From: Desulfovibrio aminophilus DSM 12254
GTDB lineage: Bacteria; Desulfobacterota; Desulfovibrionia; Desulfovibrionales; Desulfovibrionaceae
NCBI RefSeq assembly: GCF_000422565.1
Contig: NZ_AUMA01000010.1
Location: 1 to 64,000, forward strand
Direction of reading: 5' to 3'
DNA: 64,000 nt
A program made the translations under genes and the position numbers. The notes under the pieces were generated by a model that worked only from the letters and a program-made list of their open reading frames with translations, was not told the origin of the DNA and did not search any database. Positions 1-8,489 of this stretch are shown here, in pieces. Positions within the stretch are counted from its first letter, which is position 1, and each line of letters starts with the position of its first letter.

Positions 1-134
1 TGGGTAGGTCACCCACGCGTTACTCACCCGTGCGCCGCTCTACTCAGTCCCCGAAGGAACCTTTCTCGCACGACTTGCATGTGTTAAGCACGCCGCCAGC
101 GTTCAATCTGAGCCAGGATCAAACTCTCCAGTTG
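1..134 (-). rRNA. rrs: 16S ribosomal RNA, 5' end (partial)
   Basis: The reverse complement contains the universal 16S 5' signature AGAGTTTGATCCTGGCTCAG, followed by the conserved stretch ending in ACATGCAAGTCG. The gene runs off the left edge, so only about the first 134 nt are present. The mature 5' end is set near 134 by counting seven bases upstream of AGAGTTTGATC, as in E. coli. Its leader, boxA and promoters lie at 135-400 on the same strand, so this is the start of an rrn operon. Confidence 0.97.
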
Positions 135-197
135 AAACTTTCGAGTTGATCCACGTCACAAGAAACGTGGTCTTTTAAATTCGCCCAACTCGCTATT

Positions 198-211
198 TAA
201 TTGTCAAAGAT
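198..211 (-). promoter_or_regulatory. boxA-like antitermination site of the rrn leader
   Basis: Read on the minus strand, the leader carries ATCTTTGACAATTAAAT, close to the bacterial rrn boxA (TGCTCTTTAACA type) recognised by the NusB/NusE antitermination complex. It sits about 65 nt upstream of the 16S 5' end, a normal position. Function is inferred from motif and place. Confidence 0.6.
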
Positions 212-252
212 CCCTGACCGCTCAAAACGGCCTCCCGTCGTGCGGGAAAGTG

Positions 253-282
253 TATGTACGCTTTCCCCTCACTCCCTGTCAA
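253..282 (-). promoter_or_regulatory. rrn promoter P2 (sigma-70 type)
   Basis: On the minus strand a perfect -35 TTGACA (277-282) is followed after 18 bp by a weak -10 TACATA (253-258), with an A-rich stretch just upstream. It is the promoter nearer the 16S gene. The perfect -35 and the leader position support it; the weak -10 is the main doubt. Confidence 0.5.
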
Positions 283-362
283 CCGTTTTTTCGCATCCGA
301 GTCTCAAAGATCATTTCGCCGCCGTTGCGCCCTCGCGAGCTCGTCCTCAGCGGCGAAGGGTG

Positions 363-391
363 TTTCTAGGCAAATACCGTCGAAGGGTCAA
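363..391 (-). promoter_or_regulatory. rrn promoter P1 (sigma-70 type)
   Basis: Minus-strand -35 TTGACC (386-391), a 17 bp spacer and -10 TAGAAA (363-368), preceded by an A/T-rich tract (about 395-425) that could act as an UP element. It would drive the rrn operon from about 220 nt upstream of the 16S 5' end. Confidence 0.55.
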
Positions 392-425
392 GGGAAAATC
401 CCAACGAAATGCAAAAAAGTTTTTC

Positions 426-453
426 TTGACGCGCAATACATTGATGATATTCA
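426..453 (+). promoter_or_regulatory. putative promoter for the AlkD-like gene
   Basis: Plus-strand TTGACG (426-431) and TATTCA (448-453) are separated by 16 bp, back to back with the rrn promoters. The start codon at 541 lies about 80 nt downstream and has a GAGGAG ribosome-binding site at 529-534. Confidence 0.45.
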
Positions 454-540
454 CTTTTTAAGACACACAATGCGCCCGCTTCCGCACTCGAAACAGGTCT
501 TTTTCCCGGGGCGTACGTCCCGATCCATCGAGGAGTCTTC

Positions 541-1254
541 ATGACCAACCTTCTCTCCCTCATCCGCGCCCGCCTTCTGGAGCAGGTGGACATCCCCTAC
601 CGGGATGGCTGCCGGGCCTTCTTCAAAGAAACCATCAACCCCTTGGGTGTGCGCGCGGCCCAGGTGAACCGGCTGGCGGCCGAAGTCGCCCGCCTCGTCC
701 GGGACTGGGACACTCCGTGCGTCTGGGAGCTCTGTCGGGCCCTCTGGGCGACTGGGTGTGATGGAGGAAGGCAGTCTGGCCTGCAAGCTGGCGGCCCGGC
801 CCGAACGCCACCTCGGCCGGGAGGACTTCCCGGAGTTGGAGGACTGGCTCGGTCGCCACGTATCCAACTGGGCCACTGCGACGACCTCTGCACCCACGCC
901 ATCGGATCCCTGCTCCTTCATTATAAGGAGGTGCGCCCCCGCACCGAAGCCTGGATCGCCTCGCCCAACCGCTGGCTACGCCGGGGCGCGGCTGTGGCCT
1001 TCATTCCCCTGGCCAAAGCCGGAGAGCTGCGGTCCATCCTGGCCCGAGTCGACACCCTGCTCCCGGACTCCGACGATCTGGTGCGCAAGGGTTTGGGCTG
1101 GCTGCTCAAGGAGGCCGGACGGCGCCAGCCCGGGCCGATGCGCGACTATCTGCTCTCCCGGCGGGAGCAAATGGCCCGCGTGGCCCTGCGCATCGCCGTG
1201 GAGAAGCTACCAGAGACCACTCGACGCGAAATCATGGGAAAGCGGGGAAAATGA
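541..1254 (+). CDS. AlkD-family DNA alkylation repair protein, two compensating frameshifts
   Basis: The ends of the frame starting at 541 match AlkD-type HEAT-like DNA glycosylases, which excise N3- and N7-alkylated purines without base flipping. The family core (EEGSLACKLAAR through GRHVSNW) is however encoded in the next frame between about 757 and 876. Reading then returns to the first frame at DDLCTHAIG. The join restores the family's N-W followed by Asp, and NRWLRRGAAV holds the conserved Arg. So there is one extra base near 751-758 and one missing near 875-879. The conceptual product stays near 237 residues. Either two sequencing errors or a decaying gene would explain this. The in-frame translation between the shifts is not real protein. 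Confidence 0.7.
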   Translation: MTNLLSLIRARLLEQVDIPYRDGCRAFFKETINPLGVRAAQVNRLAAEVARLVRDWDTPCVWELCRALWATGCDGGRQSGLQAGGPARTPPRPGGLPGVGGLARSPRIQLGHCDDLCTHAIGSLLLHYKEVRPRTEAWIASPNRWLRRGAAVAFIPLAKAGELRSILARVDTLLPDSDDLVRKGLGWLLKEAGRRQPGPMRDYLLSRREQMARVALRIAVEKLPETTRREIMGKRGK

Positions 1255-1300
1255 GAAAAACGGTCAGGTGGGCCGCATCCGGCCCAGATAGGGTGACATC

Positions 1301-2200
1301 GTGATGCGGCAGAATACCCGTGAATCCTACCACCAGCGCATCCAGCGCATCCTGGTCCATATCCAGAAGCATCTGGACGAACCTCTGGAACTGGCCGATC
1401 TGGCCGCGTTGGCCCATGTCTCGCCCTCGCATTTCCACCGCGTCTTCAAAGGCATGCTCGGCGAGACCCTCATGGACCAGGTGCGCCGCATCCGCTTGGA
1501 ACGGGCCTGCCATCGCCTGACCCGCCAGGAAACCTCGGTCACGAACGCGGCCATGGACTCGGGCTACGAAAGCCCTGAGGCGTTCAGCCGGGCCTTCCGC
1601 CGCGCCTTCGGCAGCGCTCCCTCCGAATGCCTCCGAAAACGCCACACTCCAATGTTCCCCACCGCTCCGTCCGGGGTCCGCTACCATCCGGGTGGTCTGC
1701 CCTTGGGCTTCACCTTCATCCCAAAAGGAGAAATCCTCATGGACGTTCGTATCGAAACGCTTCCCGAACGCCGTGTGGCCAGCGTGCGCCACCTCGGCCC
1801 CTACAAAGAAGTGGAGGTGGCCTGGATCGCCCTCTGCGCCTGGGCCGGGCCGCGCGGTTTGCTGACCCCGGCCACGCTGTTCATCGGCATCTGCTACGAC
1901 GATCCCCAGGCCACCGGGCCGGAGGCCATCCGCTACGACGCCTCCATCCCCGTGGGTCCGGACGTCTGCTCAGAGGGACAAATCACGGTTCAGACCATCC
2001 CGGGCGGGGACTACGCCGTGACCACCCACCGCGGGCCCTACGAGAATCTGGAAAAGACTTACGCCGCGCTCATGGGCGGCTGGCTGCCGCAAAGCGGAAG
2101 GATGTTGCGCGACGCGCCCGGCTTCGAGATCTACCGCAACGATCCCAAAAGCACCGCGCCCGAGGACTTGGTCACGGAACTACACATTCCCCTTGTCTGA
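1301..2200 (+). CDS. AraC-family regulator with GyrI-like effector-binding domain
   Basis: 299 residues counted from GTG at 1301; ATG at 1304 is an equally good start. Residues about 10-110 hold two AraC-type helix-turn-helix units (LADLAALAHVSPSHFHRVFK, then SGYESPEAFSRAFRRAFG). Residues about 145-299 form a GyrI-like/SOUL-type ligand domain, with the usual 'hlGPY.e...a' and 'hRGPYE' elements. Regulators of this architecture (Rob, SoxS relatives) respond to small hydrophobic or cationic compounds. The target is unknown. The upstream gene is a DNA repair protein on the same strand about 46 nt away, and the next gene is convergent with only 4 nt between stops. Confidence 0.88.
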   Translation: MMRQNTRESYHQRIQRILVHIQKHLDEPLELADLAALAHVSPSHFHRVFKGMLGETLMDQVRRIRLERACHRLTRQETSVTNAAMDSGYESPEAFSRAFRRAFGSAPSECLRKRHTPMFPTAPSGVRYHPGGLPLGFTFIPKGEILMDVRIETLPERRVASVRHLGPYKEVEVAWIALCAWAGPRGLLTPATLFIGICYDDPQATGPEAIRYDASIPVGPDVCSEGQITVQTIPGGDYAVTTHRGPYENLEKTYAALMGGWLPQSGRMLRDAPGFEIYRNDPKSTAPEDLVTELHIPLV

Positions 2201-2204
2201 GCAC

Positions 2205-3716
2205 TCACCGCTCACCGATCCAGGGCCCAGCGAACCGGGCGAACCCGGAAGTCATCCGCTCCAGCCGAACGGCGTCCCGGGCCCATGCCGGGGCGTCCTC
2301 GGGCGGGATGTCCTCCTCGGGCAGGAGAAGAACACGGGCCAAGCCATACGGCGGCGCGCTCTCCAGCAGGGCCAAGTCTTCGCTCCATATCCGCCTGGGG
2401 TCCGGGCCGCTGAACAGCCAAAGCGAAGGAATGGAGAGCGCGCGCAGGGACGATTCGCTCAGCACGGCGGGCCGCGGCGCCGCATCCTGGGCGACGACCG
2501 CCTGGACCAAGAAGTTCGGGGCCTTGCGCCCGGCCCGACAGGCGTCCAGAGCCGCCGACACTCCCTCGTCCCGTCCGAAGATGCCCACGCGCTTCGGGTC
2601 GATCCTTTCCTGGCGGCGCAGGAAGGCCACGGCAGCCAGGGCGTCCTCGGCCAAGTCCGCGTCCCCGCCGGACTTTCCCTCCGAGGTTCCGCACCCGCGC
2701 GGATCGAACAAGAGCACCGCCACGTTCTGGGCAACCAACTGCCGGGCCACACCCTCCGACAGCTTGCGCGGACGGCATTGACTCCCGGCCAGCCAGACCA
2801 CGGCGGGAAACGGTCCTTCGCCGGGAGGCACGATGAGTGTGCCTGAGAGGTCCGTGAATCCCCGTGAAAAGGTCACGGCCCGCTCGCTGAAGAATATCTT
2901 GTTCGGGAACTGGGCGGCCTGTCTGCCGCCGTGCATCCAGATGACCCGGCTGATGTCGTCGCCGTTGGCCAGGAAGATGATCGTGCCCACCACGGGCTCG
3001 TCCTCGCCGAAGGCCGGGCCATAGGAATAGATGTAGCGCCCGAATTGTTTGAGGTTTCTGAATATCCCAGTCTTCGAGTCGTAGAACAGAAGACATTTGT
3101 AGGGCGTGTCCCGGGCGTCGATGATGGTCACGCTGCTTTGCCCGTCGTCGTAGGTGTACTGCCCCACGTACTGTTCGATGGTGTAGGTGTAGTAGCCGAG
3201 CACATGCCCGAAGCGGCTCTCGGCCCCGTGCCTGAGGTAATCCGGGGCCTCGGGATGAACATAGCCGCCACTCTGGGCGAACTCCTCCAACTCCGGGTCC
3301 GCGTTGCGCGGCGGCACCTCGGTCTTGTGTTCGCTGATGGGCTTGGGCGGGGCTGCCGCCGGAGCCGCGACGGGCGGCGCGGTCTTGAGAGGCCGGGGCT
3401 GCGCTGGCGGCGTACGCCGAACCGGCGCCTTGGCCCGGGCCGCCTCCGGCGGAGGAGGAGACGCGGGTCGGACCACTGGCGGCGCGGGAGTCGCCGGGGC
3501 CCTTTTACGCACCTCGACGATATTCGAGGAAGGCGGCGGCGCGGGAGCCTGGGCGGGTTCGACGCTGACCACCTCGCGCAGATCAAGCTCCAGCACGGGC
3601 CTGGACCTGGAGAGCCACCAGGGCATCGCCAGGGTGAATCCCAGGGACATGCAGGCCGCACCGTGCAGAACCACGGCAAGAAAGCCGCTCAAAACACGCG
3701 CGCCAGAAACCGTCAT
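2205..3716 (-). CDS. TonB-like N terminus fused to an alpha/beta-hydrolase-like domain
   Basis: 503 residues from ATG at 3716; a TTG at 3734 with a GGGAG upstream would add six. Residues 8-34 form one transmembrane helix with an internal His (VVLHGAACMSLGF), followed by PVLELDLREV and a Pro/Ala-rich stretch to about residue 130. This is the layout of TonB N termini, which couple to ExbB/ExbD. Residues 160-290 match nothing I recognise. Residues 290-500 have an alpha/beta-hydrolase pattern (PAVVWLAGS, LFDPRGCGTSEG), but the nucleophile elbow reads GRDEG (380s) instead of GxSxG, and no C-terminal catalytic His is evident. The C-terminal part is therefore probably non-catalytic or uses Asp383. 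Probably anchored in the inner membrane facing the periplasm (inference). Confidence 0.7.
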   Translation of the reverse strand: MTVSGARVLSGFLAVVLHGAACMSLGFTLAMPWWLSRSRPVLELDLREVVSVEPAQAPAPPPSSNIVEVRKRAPATPAPPVVRPASPPPPEAARAKAPVRRTPPAQPRPLKTAPPVAAPAAAPPKPISEHKTEVPPRNADPELEEFAQSGGYVHPEAPDYLRHGAESRFGHVLGYYTYTIEQYVGQYTYDDGQSSVTIIDARDTPYKCLLFYDSKTGIFRNLKQFGRYIYSYGPAFGEDEPVVGTIIFLANGDDISRVIWMHGGRQAAQFPNKIFFSERAVTFSRGFTDLSGTLIVPPGEGPFPAVVWLAGSQCRPRKLSEGVARQLVAQNVAVLLFDPRGCGTSEGKSGGDADLAEDALAAVAFLRRQERIDPKRVGIFGRDEGVSAALDACRAGRKAPNFLVQAVVAQDAAPRPAVLSESSLRALSIPSLWLFSGPDPRRIWSEDLALLESAPPYGLARVLLLPEEDIPPEDAPAWARDAVRLERMTSGFARFAGPWIGER

Positions 3717-3830
3717 GACCGGAGCCGCCCCCAACCGTCTTTGCTCCCATCATGCGCACTCGCCGCGCCTGGGTCAAGAGGCCTCGACCAATGAAATCAA
3801 TGTCTTCCGCAACGAGAGGGATTGTCGGAA

Positions 3831-4628
3831 TCAGGAGACGGCCAGCTTGATCCGCAGAAAGCGCTCGATCATGACGTTGACCTGCTCAGGCACCTCCAGA
3901 GTCAGGAAATGTCCGCCGCAAGCAACCTGGGCCTGGACCACACCGGGCACGAGACGGCGGAGGGCGCGTGAATCCACACGCGGGTGATCGGCGGAAACGC
4001 AGAGCAGCGGACAACGCAGGTCGCGAAGGGCCTGCTCGTAGCCTGGGTCGGCGTAGAGTTCGATCAGGGCCAGGAGCACGCGCCGCGGTGTCTCCTCCAC
4101 CCGGGACAACACCCACTCCCGCACCCCGGGATCGGCCTCGGGCGTGAACATGGAGTCAAAGAAGGCCCGGGCGGCCAGGGGCGAGGACTCGGCCCGCAGC
4201 CGGTCGCGCAGACCCGGCAGCCAGAGATCCAGGTCCGGCGGCGGCAGCAGCCGGGAGTCCAGGGCCACGACCCCGGCCACCAGATCGGGCCGGAACGCGG
4301 CCAGACGCACGGCCAGGGCTCCGCCCAGGGAATGCCCCACGGCCACCAGCCCACGCAGATCCAATTCCTTGCAGATCAGCGCGAGGTCGCCGACCAGGGT
4401 CTTGAAGTCGAAGGGCCCTTCGGGCTTGTCGCTGCGTCCGTGGCCGCGCAGGTCCGGGACGATGACGCGATGACGGGGGGAAAAATACTCGCTCTGGGGA
4501 GTCAGAAACGCGGCGTCGCAACTGTTGCCGTGAATCAGAAGCAACGGGGGATCGCCGCGCCCCCGCTCGTCCAGCACGAGCCGGACGCCGTCGCGCGCCC
4601 GGACTTCGCGCTCCAGGGTCATGCGCAT
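3831..4628 (-). CDS. alpha/beta-fold hydrolase
   Basis: 265 residues with a complete hydrolase signature: oxyanion region LLIHGNS, strand VPDLRGHGRSDKP, nucleophile elbow VGHSLGG, acidic residue in SADHPRVD and catalytic His in CGGHFLTLE. Substrate unknown; the family includes esterases, lactonases and C-C hydrolases. The start at 4628 or 4622 overlaps the stop of the upstream receiver-kinase gene (ATGA at 4619-4622), so the two are translationally coupled. It is the last gene of the signalling cluster. The long open frame extending upstream to 5531 is a shadow of the kinase gene. Confidence 0.85.
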   Translation of the reverse strand: MRMTLEREVRARDGVRLVLDERGRGDPPLLLIHGNSCDAAFLTPQSEYFSPRHRVIVPDLRGHGRSDKPEGPFDFKTLVGDLALICKELDLRGLVAVGHSLGGALAVRLAAFRPDLVAGVVALDSRLLPPPDLDLWLPGLRDRLRAESSPLAARAFFDSMFTPEADPGVREWVLSRVEETPRRVLLALIELYADPGYEQALRDLRCPLLCVSADHPRVDSRALRRLVPGVVQAQVACGGHFLTLEVPEQVNVMIERFLRIKLAVS

Positions 4629-6535
4629 TCCGAGAGCGGCAGGAAGACCCGGAAGATGGAGCCCTTGCCTTGCTCGGAGTCGGCCTCGATGTCGCCGCCG
4701 TGCTGATCCACGGCCTTGCGGACGATGAACAGCCCGAGCCCGGTGCCCTTGGAGCCCTTGGTGGAAAAGAAGACGCTGAAGAGCTTTTCCAGGGTCTCGC
4801 GGTCCATGCCGATACCGTTGTCCTCCACTTCCACCACCAGATCCTCGTCCTTGCGATAGGCCCGAAACACCACCCGGTGCTCTTTTTTGGCCGTGTCCTG
4901 GACGCAGGCGTCCACGGCGTTCTCCAGGAGATTGACCAAGGCCGGGGCCAGGACCGAGGGGTCGCCCACCAGACGGCCCAGCCCGCTCTGAAACTCGCGG
5001 ACGAAGGACACGCCGAGCTTCTCGGCCTTGGGACCGGCGGAATCGGCCACCCCTCCCAGGAGTTCGGCGACGTCCAGATCCTGAATATTCATATCCCGCT
5101 TGCGGGCCCAGAACAAGATGTCCATGACCATGCCCTTGATGCGGCCGACGAGCTGGGTCACGGACTCCCAACCTTCGGTCAGGCGCGTCTGGTCGCCCTT
5201 GGCCAAGCCGGAATTGACCTTGTACATGGCTCCGTCCAGGGCCGTGAGCAGTCCCTTGATGCCGTGCGAGAGCGAGGCGATGAGCATGCCCAGGGAGGTC
5301 AGGTGCTCCTGAAGACGGCGGACCTCGGTAATGTCGGCGGCCAGTTCCAGAACCTGGACCACGCGGTCCTGGGCATCGCGGATGGGCGCGGTCCAGACCA
5401 GGGCGTTGATGCGTCCGCCGCCGCAGGTCAGGAACTGGGTCTCCAGGCGATGGGACTGGCCATCCTTGAAAGTCAGCAGCGCCGGGCACTCCGGGCAGGG
5501 GTCGTTGCGGCCGTGGCAGGCGCGGTGGCACAGCGCGCCCTCATGTTCCCCGAATTCCTTGCGGAAGCGACGATTGGCCGCGGCGATGGTCAGGTCCGGG
5601 TTGACCAGGGCGATGGCGCAGGGGGTTTCGTCGAAAAGCTGACGATAGAGCTGTTGGGTGTTGCGAAGCTCATCCTGGAGACGGCGAACCTCACCCACAT
5701 CTCCGGAAATTTCCAGAACCAGTTCCACCTCGCCGTTGGCCCCCCGGATGGGCACGGTATGCACCATGACGGGATGGTCGTTGCCGTTGACGCAGACCAC
5801 CACCTCGCGGGAGTGCTGACTCTGACCCGTGGCCAGGGTGCGGGCCACCGGCGAACCGTCGGGGGCGTCGGTCCCGTTCTTGTAGACTTCCCAACTGCCC
5901 AGCCCGACCTTGTCGCCGAGACGGTCCTTGTAATAGCGGTTCACGGAGAGGACCGTTCCATGGCGGTCGTGCAGGGAGACGAAACTCGGAAGATCGTTGA
6001 AGAACCGGATGTCGCCGGCGAAATCCCGGGAGAGCCCCTGCAGGGCCTGGGTCAGCCCCTCCATCACCTGTCCGGCGGCCTTCTGGCGCTCGTAATCCAC
6101 GATGCGCGAGGCCTGCTCCTGGACCAGGCGTTCCAGGTTCTCGGTGTATTCGCGCATCTTGGCGCGCATCTCGATGCGCTCGGTGGCGCGACGCAAGGCG
6201 ATCTCAAGAACCTCCGGGCTCACGGGCTTATTGATGAAGTCCGCGGCCGAAAGTTTGAGACTCTCGATGGCCACGTCCAGGTCGCCGTGGCCGGTGATCA
6301 TGATGACTTCGGTGTCCGGGGACTCCAGCTTGACGGCCCGCAGAAGATCGATGCCGCTCATGCCGGGCATGCGGATGTCCGTGATGACTATCGGCGGGTG
6401 GTGTTCACGGAAGACGCGCATGGCCTCCTCGCCGCTGGCTGCGGTGAAGACCTCATAGCCCATGTCGGCCAGGGTGATGGCCACCACGCGGCGGATGCCG
6501 TCTTCATCGTCGACGAGCAGAAGGGAATCAACCAT
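4619..6535 (-). CDS. receiver - PAS - PAS - histidine kinase
   Basis: 638 residues, no membrane segment. An N-terminal receiver (residues 1-120, phosphoacceptor Asp53, Lys103) is followed by a coiled-coil linker, two PAS-like domains (about 180-285 and 295-405), an H-box with His424 (SLSHGIKGLL) and an ATPase domain (NLLENAVDA, DNGIGM, GTGLGL). The second PAS carries Cys336, 340, 347 and 350 in CHRACHGRNDPCPECP. The first PAS has the same frame without cysteines (YKNGTDAPDGSP). A kinase with its receiver at the N terminus probably takes phosphate from an upstream kinase. It is a paralogue of 9115-10278 and sits in the minus-strand cluster opposite tmc. Confidence 0.9.
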   Translation of the reverse strand: MVDSLLLVDDEDGIRRVVAITLADMGYEVFTAASGEEAMRVFREHHPPIVITDIRMPGMSGIDLLRAVKLESPDTEVIMITGHGDLDVAIESLKLSAADFINKPVSPEVLEIALRRATERIEMRAKMREYTENLERLVQEQASRIVDYERQKAAGQVMEGLTQALQGLSRDFAGDIRFFNDLPSFVSLHDRHGTVLSVNRYYKDRLGDKVGLGSWEVYKNGTDAPDGSPVARTLATGQSQHSREVVVCVNGNDHPVMVHTVPIRGANGEVELVLEISGDVGEVRRLQDELRNTQQLYRQLFDETPCAIALVNPDLTIAAANRRFRKEFGEHEGALCHRACHGRNDPCPECPALLTFKDGQSHRLETQFLTCGGGRINALVWTAPIRDAQDRVVQVLELAADITEVRRLQEHLTSLGMLIASLSHGIKGLLTALDGAMYKVNSGLAKGDQTRLTEGWESVTQLVGRIKGMVMDILFWARKRDMNIQDLDVAELLGGVADSAGPKAEKLGVSFVREFQSGLGRLVGDPSVLAPALVNLLENAVDACVQDTAKKEHRVVFRAYRKDEDLVVEVEDNGIGMDRETLEKLFSVFFSTKGSKGTGLGLFIVRKAVDQHGGDIEADSEQGKGSIFRVFLPLSECA

Positions 6536-6690
6536 GGGTCGCGGCTCCGCCCCCGCCTGGACCGGATCTCTCCGCCGCGCGCGGGGGGCAATGTCGCATG
6601 GCGGAATACCTCATTGAAACGGTAGGGTAATCTTCGAGGAGAGGGGCCGCTCCGGCCCCGTCGGGACCGGGGCGGCGCCCGGTCCCAGCC

Positions 6691-7050
6691 TTACGGCTTG
6701 CCGATGGTCTGTTCGACGATCCTCAGGACTTCCTGGGGATCGAAAGGCTTGTTCACTGTGGCCACGGCTTTGCGGATGGCCAGATGGATGCCCGCCAGAC
6801 CGCTGATCACGATCACCGGAATGTCCTTGTACTCGTCTTTCTGGGTGTACTTGCGATAGAACCGGGGGCCCCACTCGTTGGGCATCTCCAGGTCCAGGGT
6901 GATGAGCTGGGGCTTCTCCTTCTCCAGCACGCCCAGGGCCGCCTCGCCGTCCGAGGCGCTGCACGTCTCGTAGCCGTTGTCCTTGAACACGGAGACGAGG
7001 TACTCGACGATGGCCGGGTCGTCGTCCACGACCATGATCTTCTTCGCCAT
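6691..7050 (-). CDS. single-domain response regulator (CheY-like)
   Basis: 119 residues, only a receiver domain: acidic pair in MVVDDDP, phosphoacceptor Asp53 (TLDLEMP) and switch Lys in VNKPFDP. The start at 7050 is chosen because GGGGGA lies six bases upstream; a longer in-frame start at 7083 has no such site. With no output domain it probably relays phosphate between the kinases of the cluster or acts by protein contact. It follows a second single-domain receiver (7111-7515) in the same direction. Confidence 0.9.
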   Translation of the reverse strand: MAKKIMVVDDDPAIVEYLVSVFKDNGYETCSASDGEAALGVLEKEKPQLITLDLEMPNEWGPRFYRKYTQKDEYKDIPVIVISGLAGIHLAIRKAVATVNKPFDPQEVLRIVEQTIGKP

Positions 7051-7110
7051 GATGTCCCCCTTTTGGGTTGTGTCCCTCAACATCTGCCGACGGGCCGCCC
7101 GCGCGGACCG

Positions 7111-7515
7111 TCAGCCGTTTCCCCTGAGCAGCCGTTCGGCCGCGGCCAGCAGGGCCTCCGGCTTCGGCGGCTTCTCCACATACGCCTCGGGCCCGGGCAG
7201 CGGGCCGCCGGTGGCGGCCCGCAACGTTTCCAGGGCATGTTCGAAGGTCGGTCCGCCCACCGCCGAGACGATCATCACCGGCACACGGCTCAACCGCTCG
7301 TCGGCCTTGAGTTCACGGAACATGCGGATGCCGCCGTCGCCCGGCATCATGAGATCCAGGCTGATGAGGACCGGGGCCTCCTCGCGGGCCTTGCGCAGAC
7401 CTTCCTCGCCGTCGCGGGCAAGCACCGGCCTGAAGCCGGCGCTCTCGAACACCGCGCCGATGAAGATGCGCAGATGCATTTCGTCATCCACGACGAGCAC
7501 CGCAGGCCGCGTCAT
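7111..7515 (-). CDS. single-domain response regulator
   Basis: 134 residues, receiver only: VLVVDDE, phosphoacceptor Asp54 (SLDLMMPGDGG), switch Lys in YVEKPPKPE. There is an unusual Gly/Pro-rich insertion (ATGGPLPGPEA) before the last strand. It starts 19 nt after the universal stress gene and precedes the next receiver gene by 60 nt, so all three are probably one transcript. Two stand-alone receivers beside three kinases suggest a branched phosphorelay (inference). Confidence 0.9.
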   Translation of the reverse strand: MTRPAVLVVDDEMHLRIFIGAVFESAGFRPVLARDGEEGLRKAREEAPVLISLDLMMPGDGGIRMFRELKADERLSRVPVMIVSAVGGPTFEHALETLRAATGGPLPGPEAYVEKPPKPEALLAAAERLLRGNG

Positions 7516-7534
7516 TCCACTCTCCCGGCCGAGC

Positions 7535-8485
7535 CTAGTCCGAACCGGGACGGGCGCCGTAGGGCGTGACGTCCACCTTGTCGGGGTGGTTCACGCTGAG
7601 CACCGGACAAGCCGAGCGCAGGACAACCTGCTCCACGGTGCTGCCCAGCAGGGCCTTCTCCGGATCCACCTCGCGGGTGTGGTGGGCCATGACCACGAGG
7701 TCGGCCTTGCTCTCACGGGCGAACTTCAGAACCTCCACGTGGGGCGTGCCCTCGCGGATGGTGACCGTGAAGTTGTCGAACTCGCCCATGTTGGCCACGT
7801 ACTTGGCCTGCATCTTCTCCTCGGCCTCGCGCACCTTGGCCTCGATGGCGGCCTGGTTGGGCGCGTGCAGTTCGTTCTCCGCGCTCAGGTCCACGCAGTG
7901 GAAGAGGTGCAGGGTGCAGCCGATGTCGGCGGCCACGTTGCGGGCGAACTGGAAGGCGTAGTCCGAGGCCTTGGAGAAGTCCGTGGCCACGACGATGTTG
8001 GCGAAGTAGGACCAGCAGGTCACACAGGGACGGCTGACGATGAGCACGGGGCAGCGGGCGGACTTGGCCACCTTCTGCATGGTGCTGCCGGCGATGGCCC
8101 GGTGCCGGGAAGCGCCGATGTCCTCGGGCCGGTTGTGCGCGCCCATGATGATCAGATTCACGTCATCCTTGCGGGCCTTGCGCAGGACCTCGGTGTGCGG
8201 CTCGCCCACCAGGGCCTCGAAGGCGGCGCTGGGGTGATCCTTGGCCTGCTTCTCATAATACTGCTTCATCTCCTCCAGGACCAAACCGACGAGGTTCTCG
8301 TCGCCCTCCACGCGCTCCCCAGTGCGGACGTCCCGATATTCGAGCCCGAATCCGCGCGAGGGCAGACCGAAGACATGGAACACGGAAAGTCGCGAATGAT
8401 TCTTGCGGGACAGCTCAAAAGCGACCTTGGCCGCGTCGTCGCAGGTCGGGGACGCCGTGGTGGCGAACAGAATCTTCTCGAACAT
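7535..8485 (-). CDS. tandem universal stress protein (two Usp domains)
   Basis: 316 residues made of two UspA folds, about 1-150 and 160-310. Each ends in the nucleotide-loop pattern: GST after MGAHNRP in the first, GST after MAHHTRE in the second. The first keeps the leading Gly of the ATP-binding loop (G-x-H-N...GST) and the second has Ala there, so only the first clearly looks able to bind ATP. A strong AAGGAGGTAG ribosome-binding site overlaps the stop of the upstream unknown gene, so the two are coupled. Its place within a kinase cluster suggests a link to energy or redox state. Confidence 0.92.
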   Translation of the reverse strand: MFEKILFATTASPTCDDAAKVAFELSRKNHSRLSVFHVFGLPSRGFGLEYRDVRTGERVEGDENLVGLVLEEMKQYYEKQAKDHPSAAFEALVGEPHTEVLRKARKDDVNLIIMGAHNRPEDIGASRHRAIAGSTMQKVAKSARCPVLIVSRPCVTCWSYFANIVVATDFSKASDYAFQFARNVAADIGCTLHLFHCVDLSAENELHAPNQAAIEAKVREAEEKMQAKYVANMGEFDNFTVTIREGTPHVEVLKFARESKADLVVMAHHTREVDPEKALLGSTVEQVVLRSACPVLSVNHPDKVDVTPYGARPGSD

Positions 8486-8489
8486 GAGG

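Noticed and set aside
135-540. Short ORFs in the rrn leader region
   Set aside because: They overlap boxA and promoters of the rRNA operon and have no protein features.
4629-5531. Open frame extending the alpha/beta hydrolase far upstream on the minus strand
   Set aside because: It reads through the receiver-kinase gene in another frame, and the translation is low-complexity Pro/Arg/Gly. The hydrolase begins at 4628 on the ATGA overlap.
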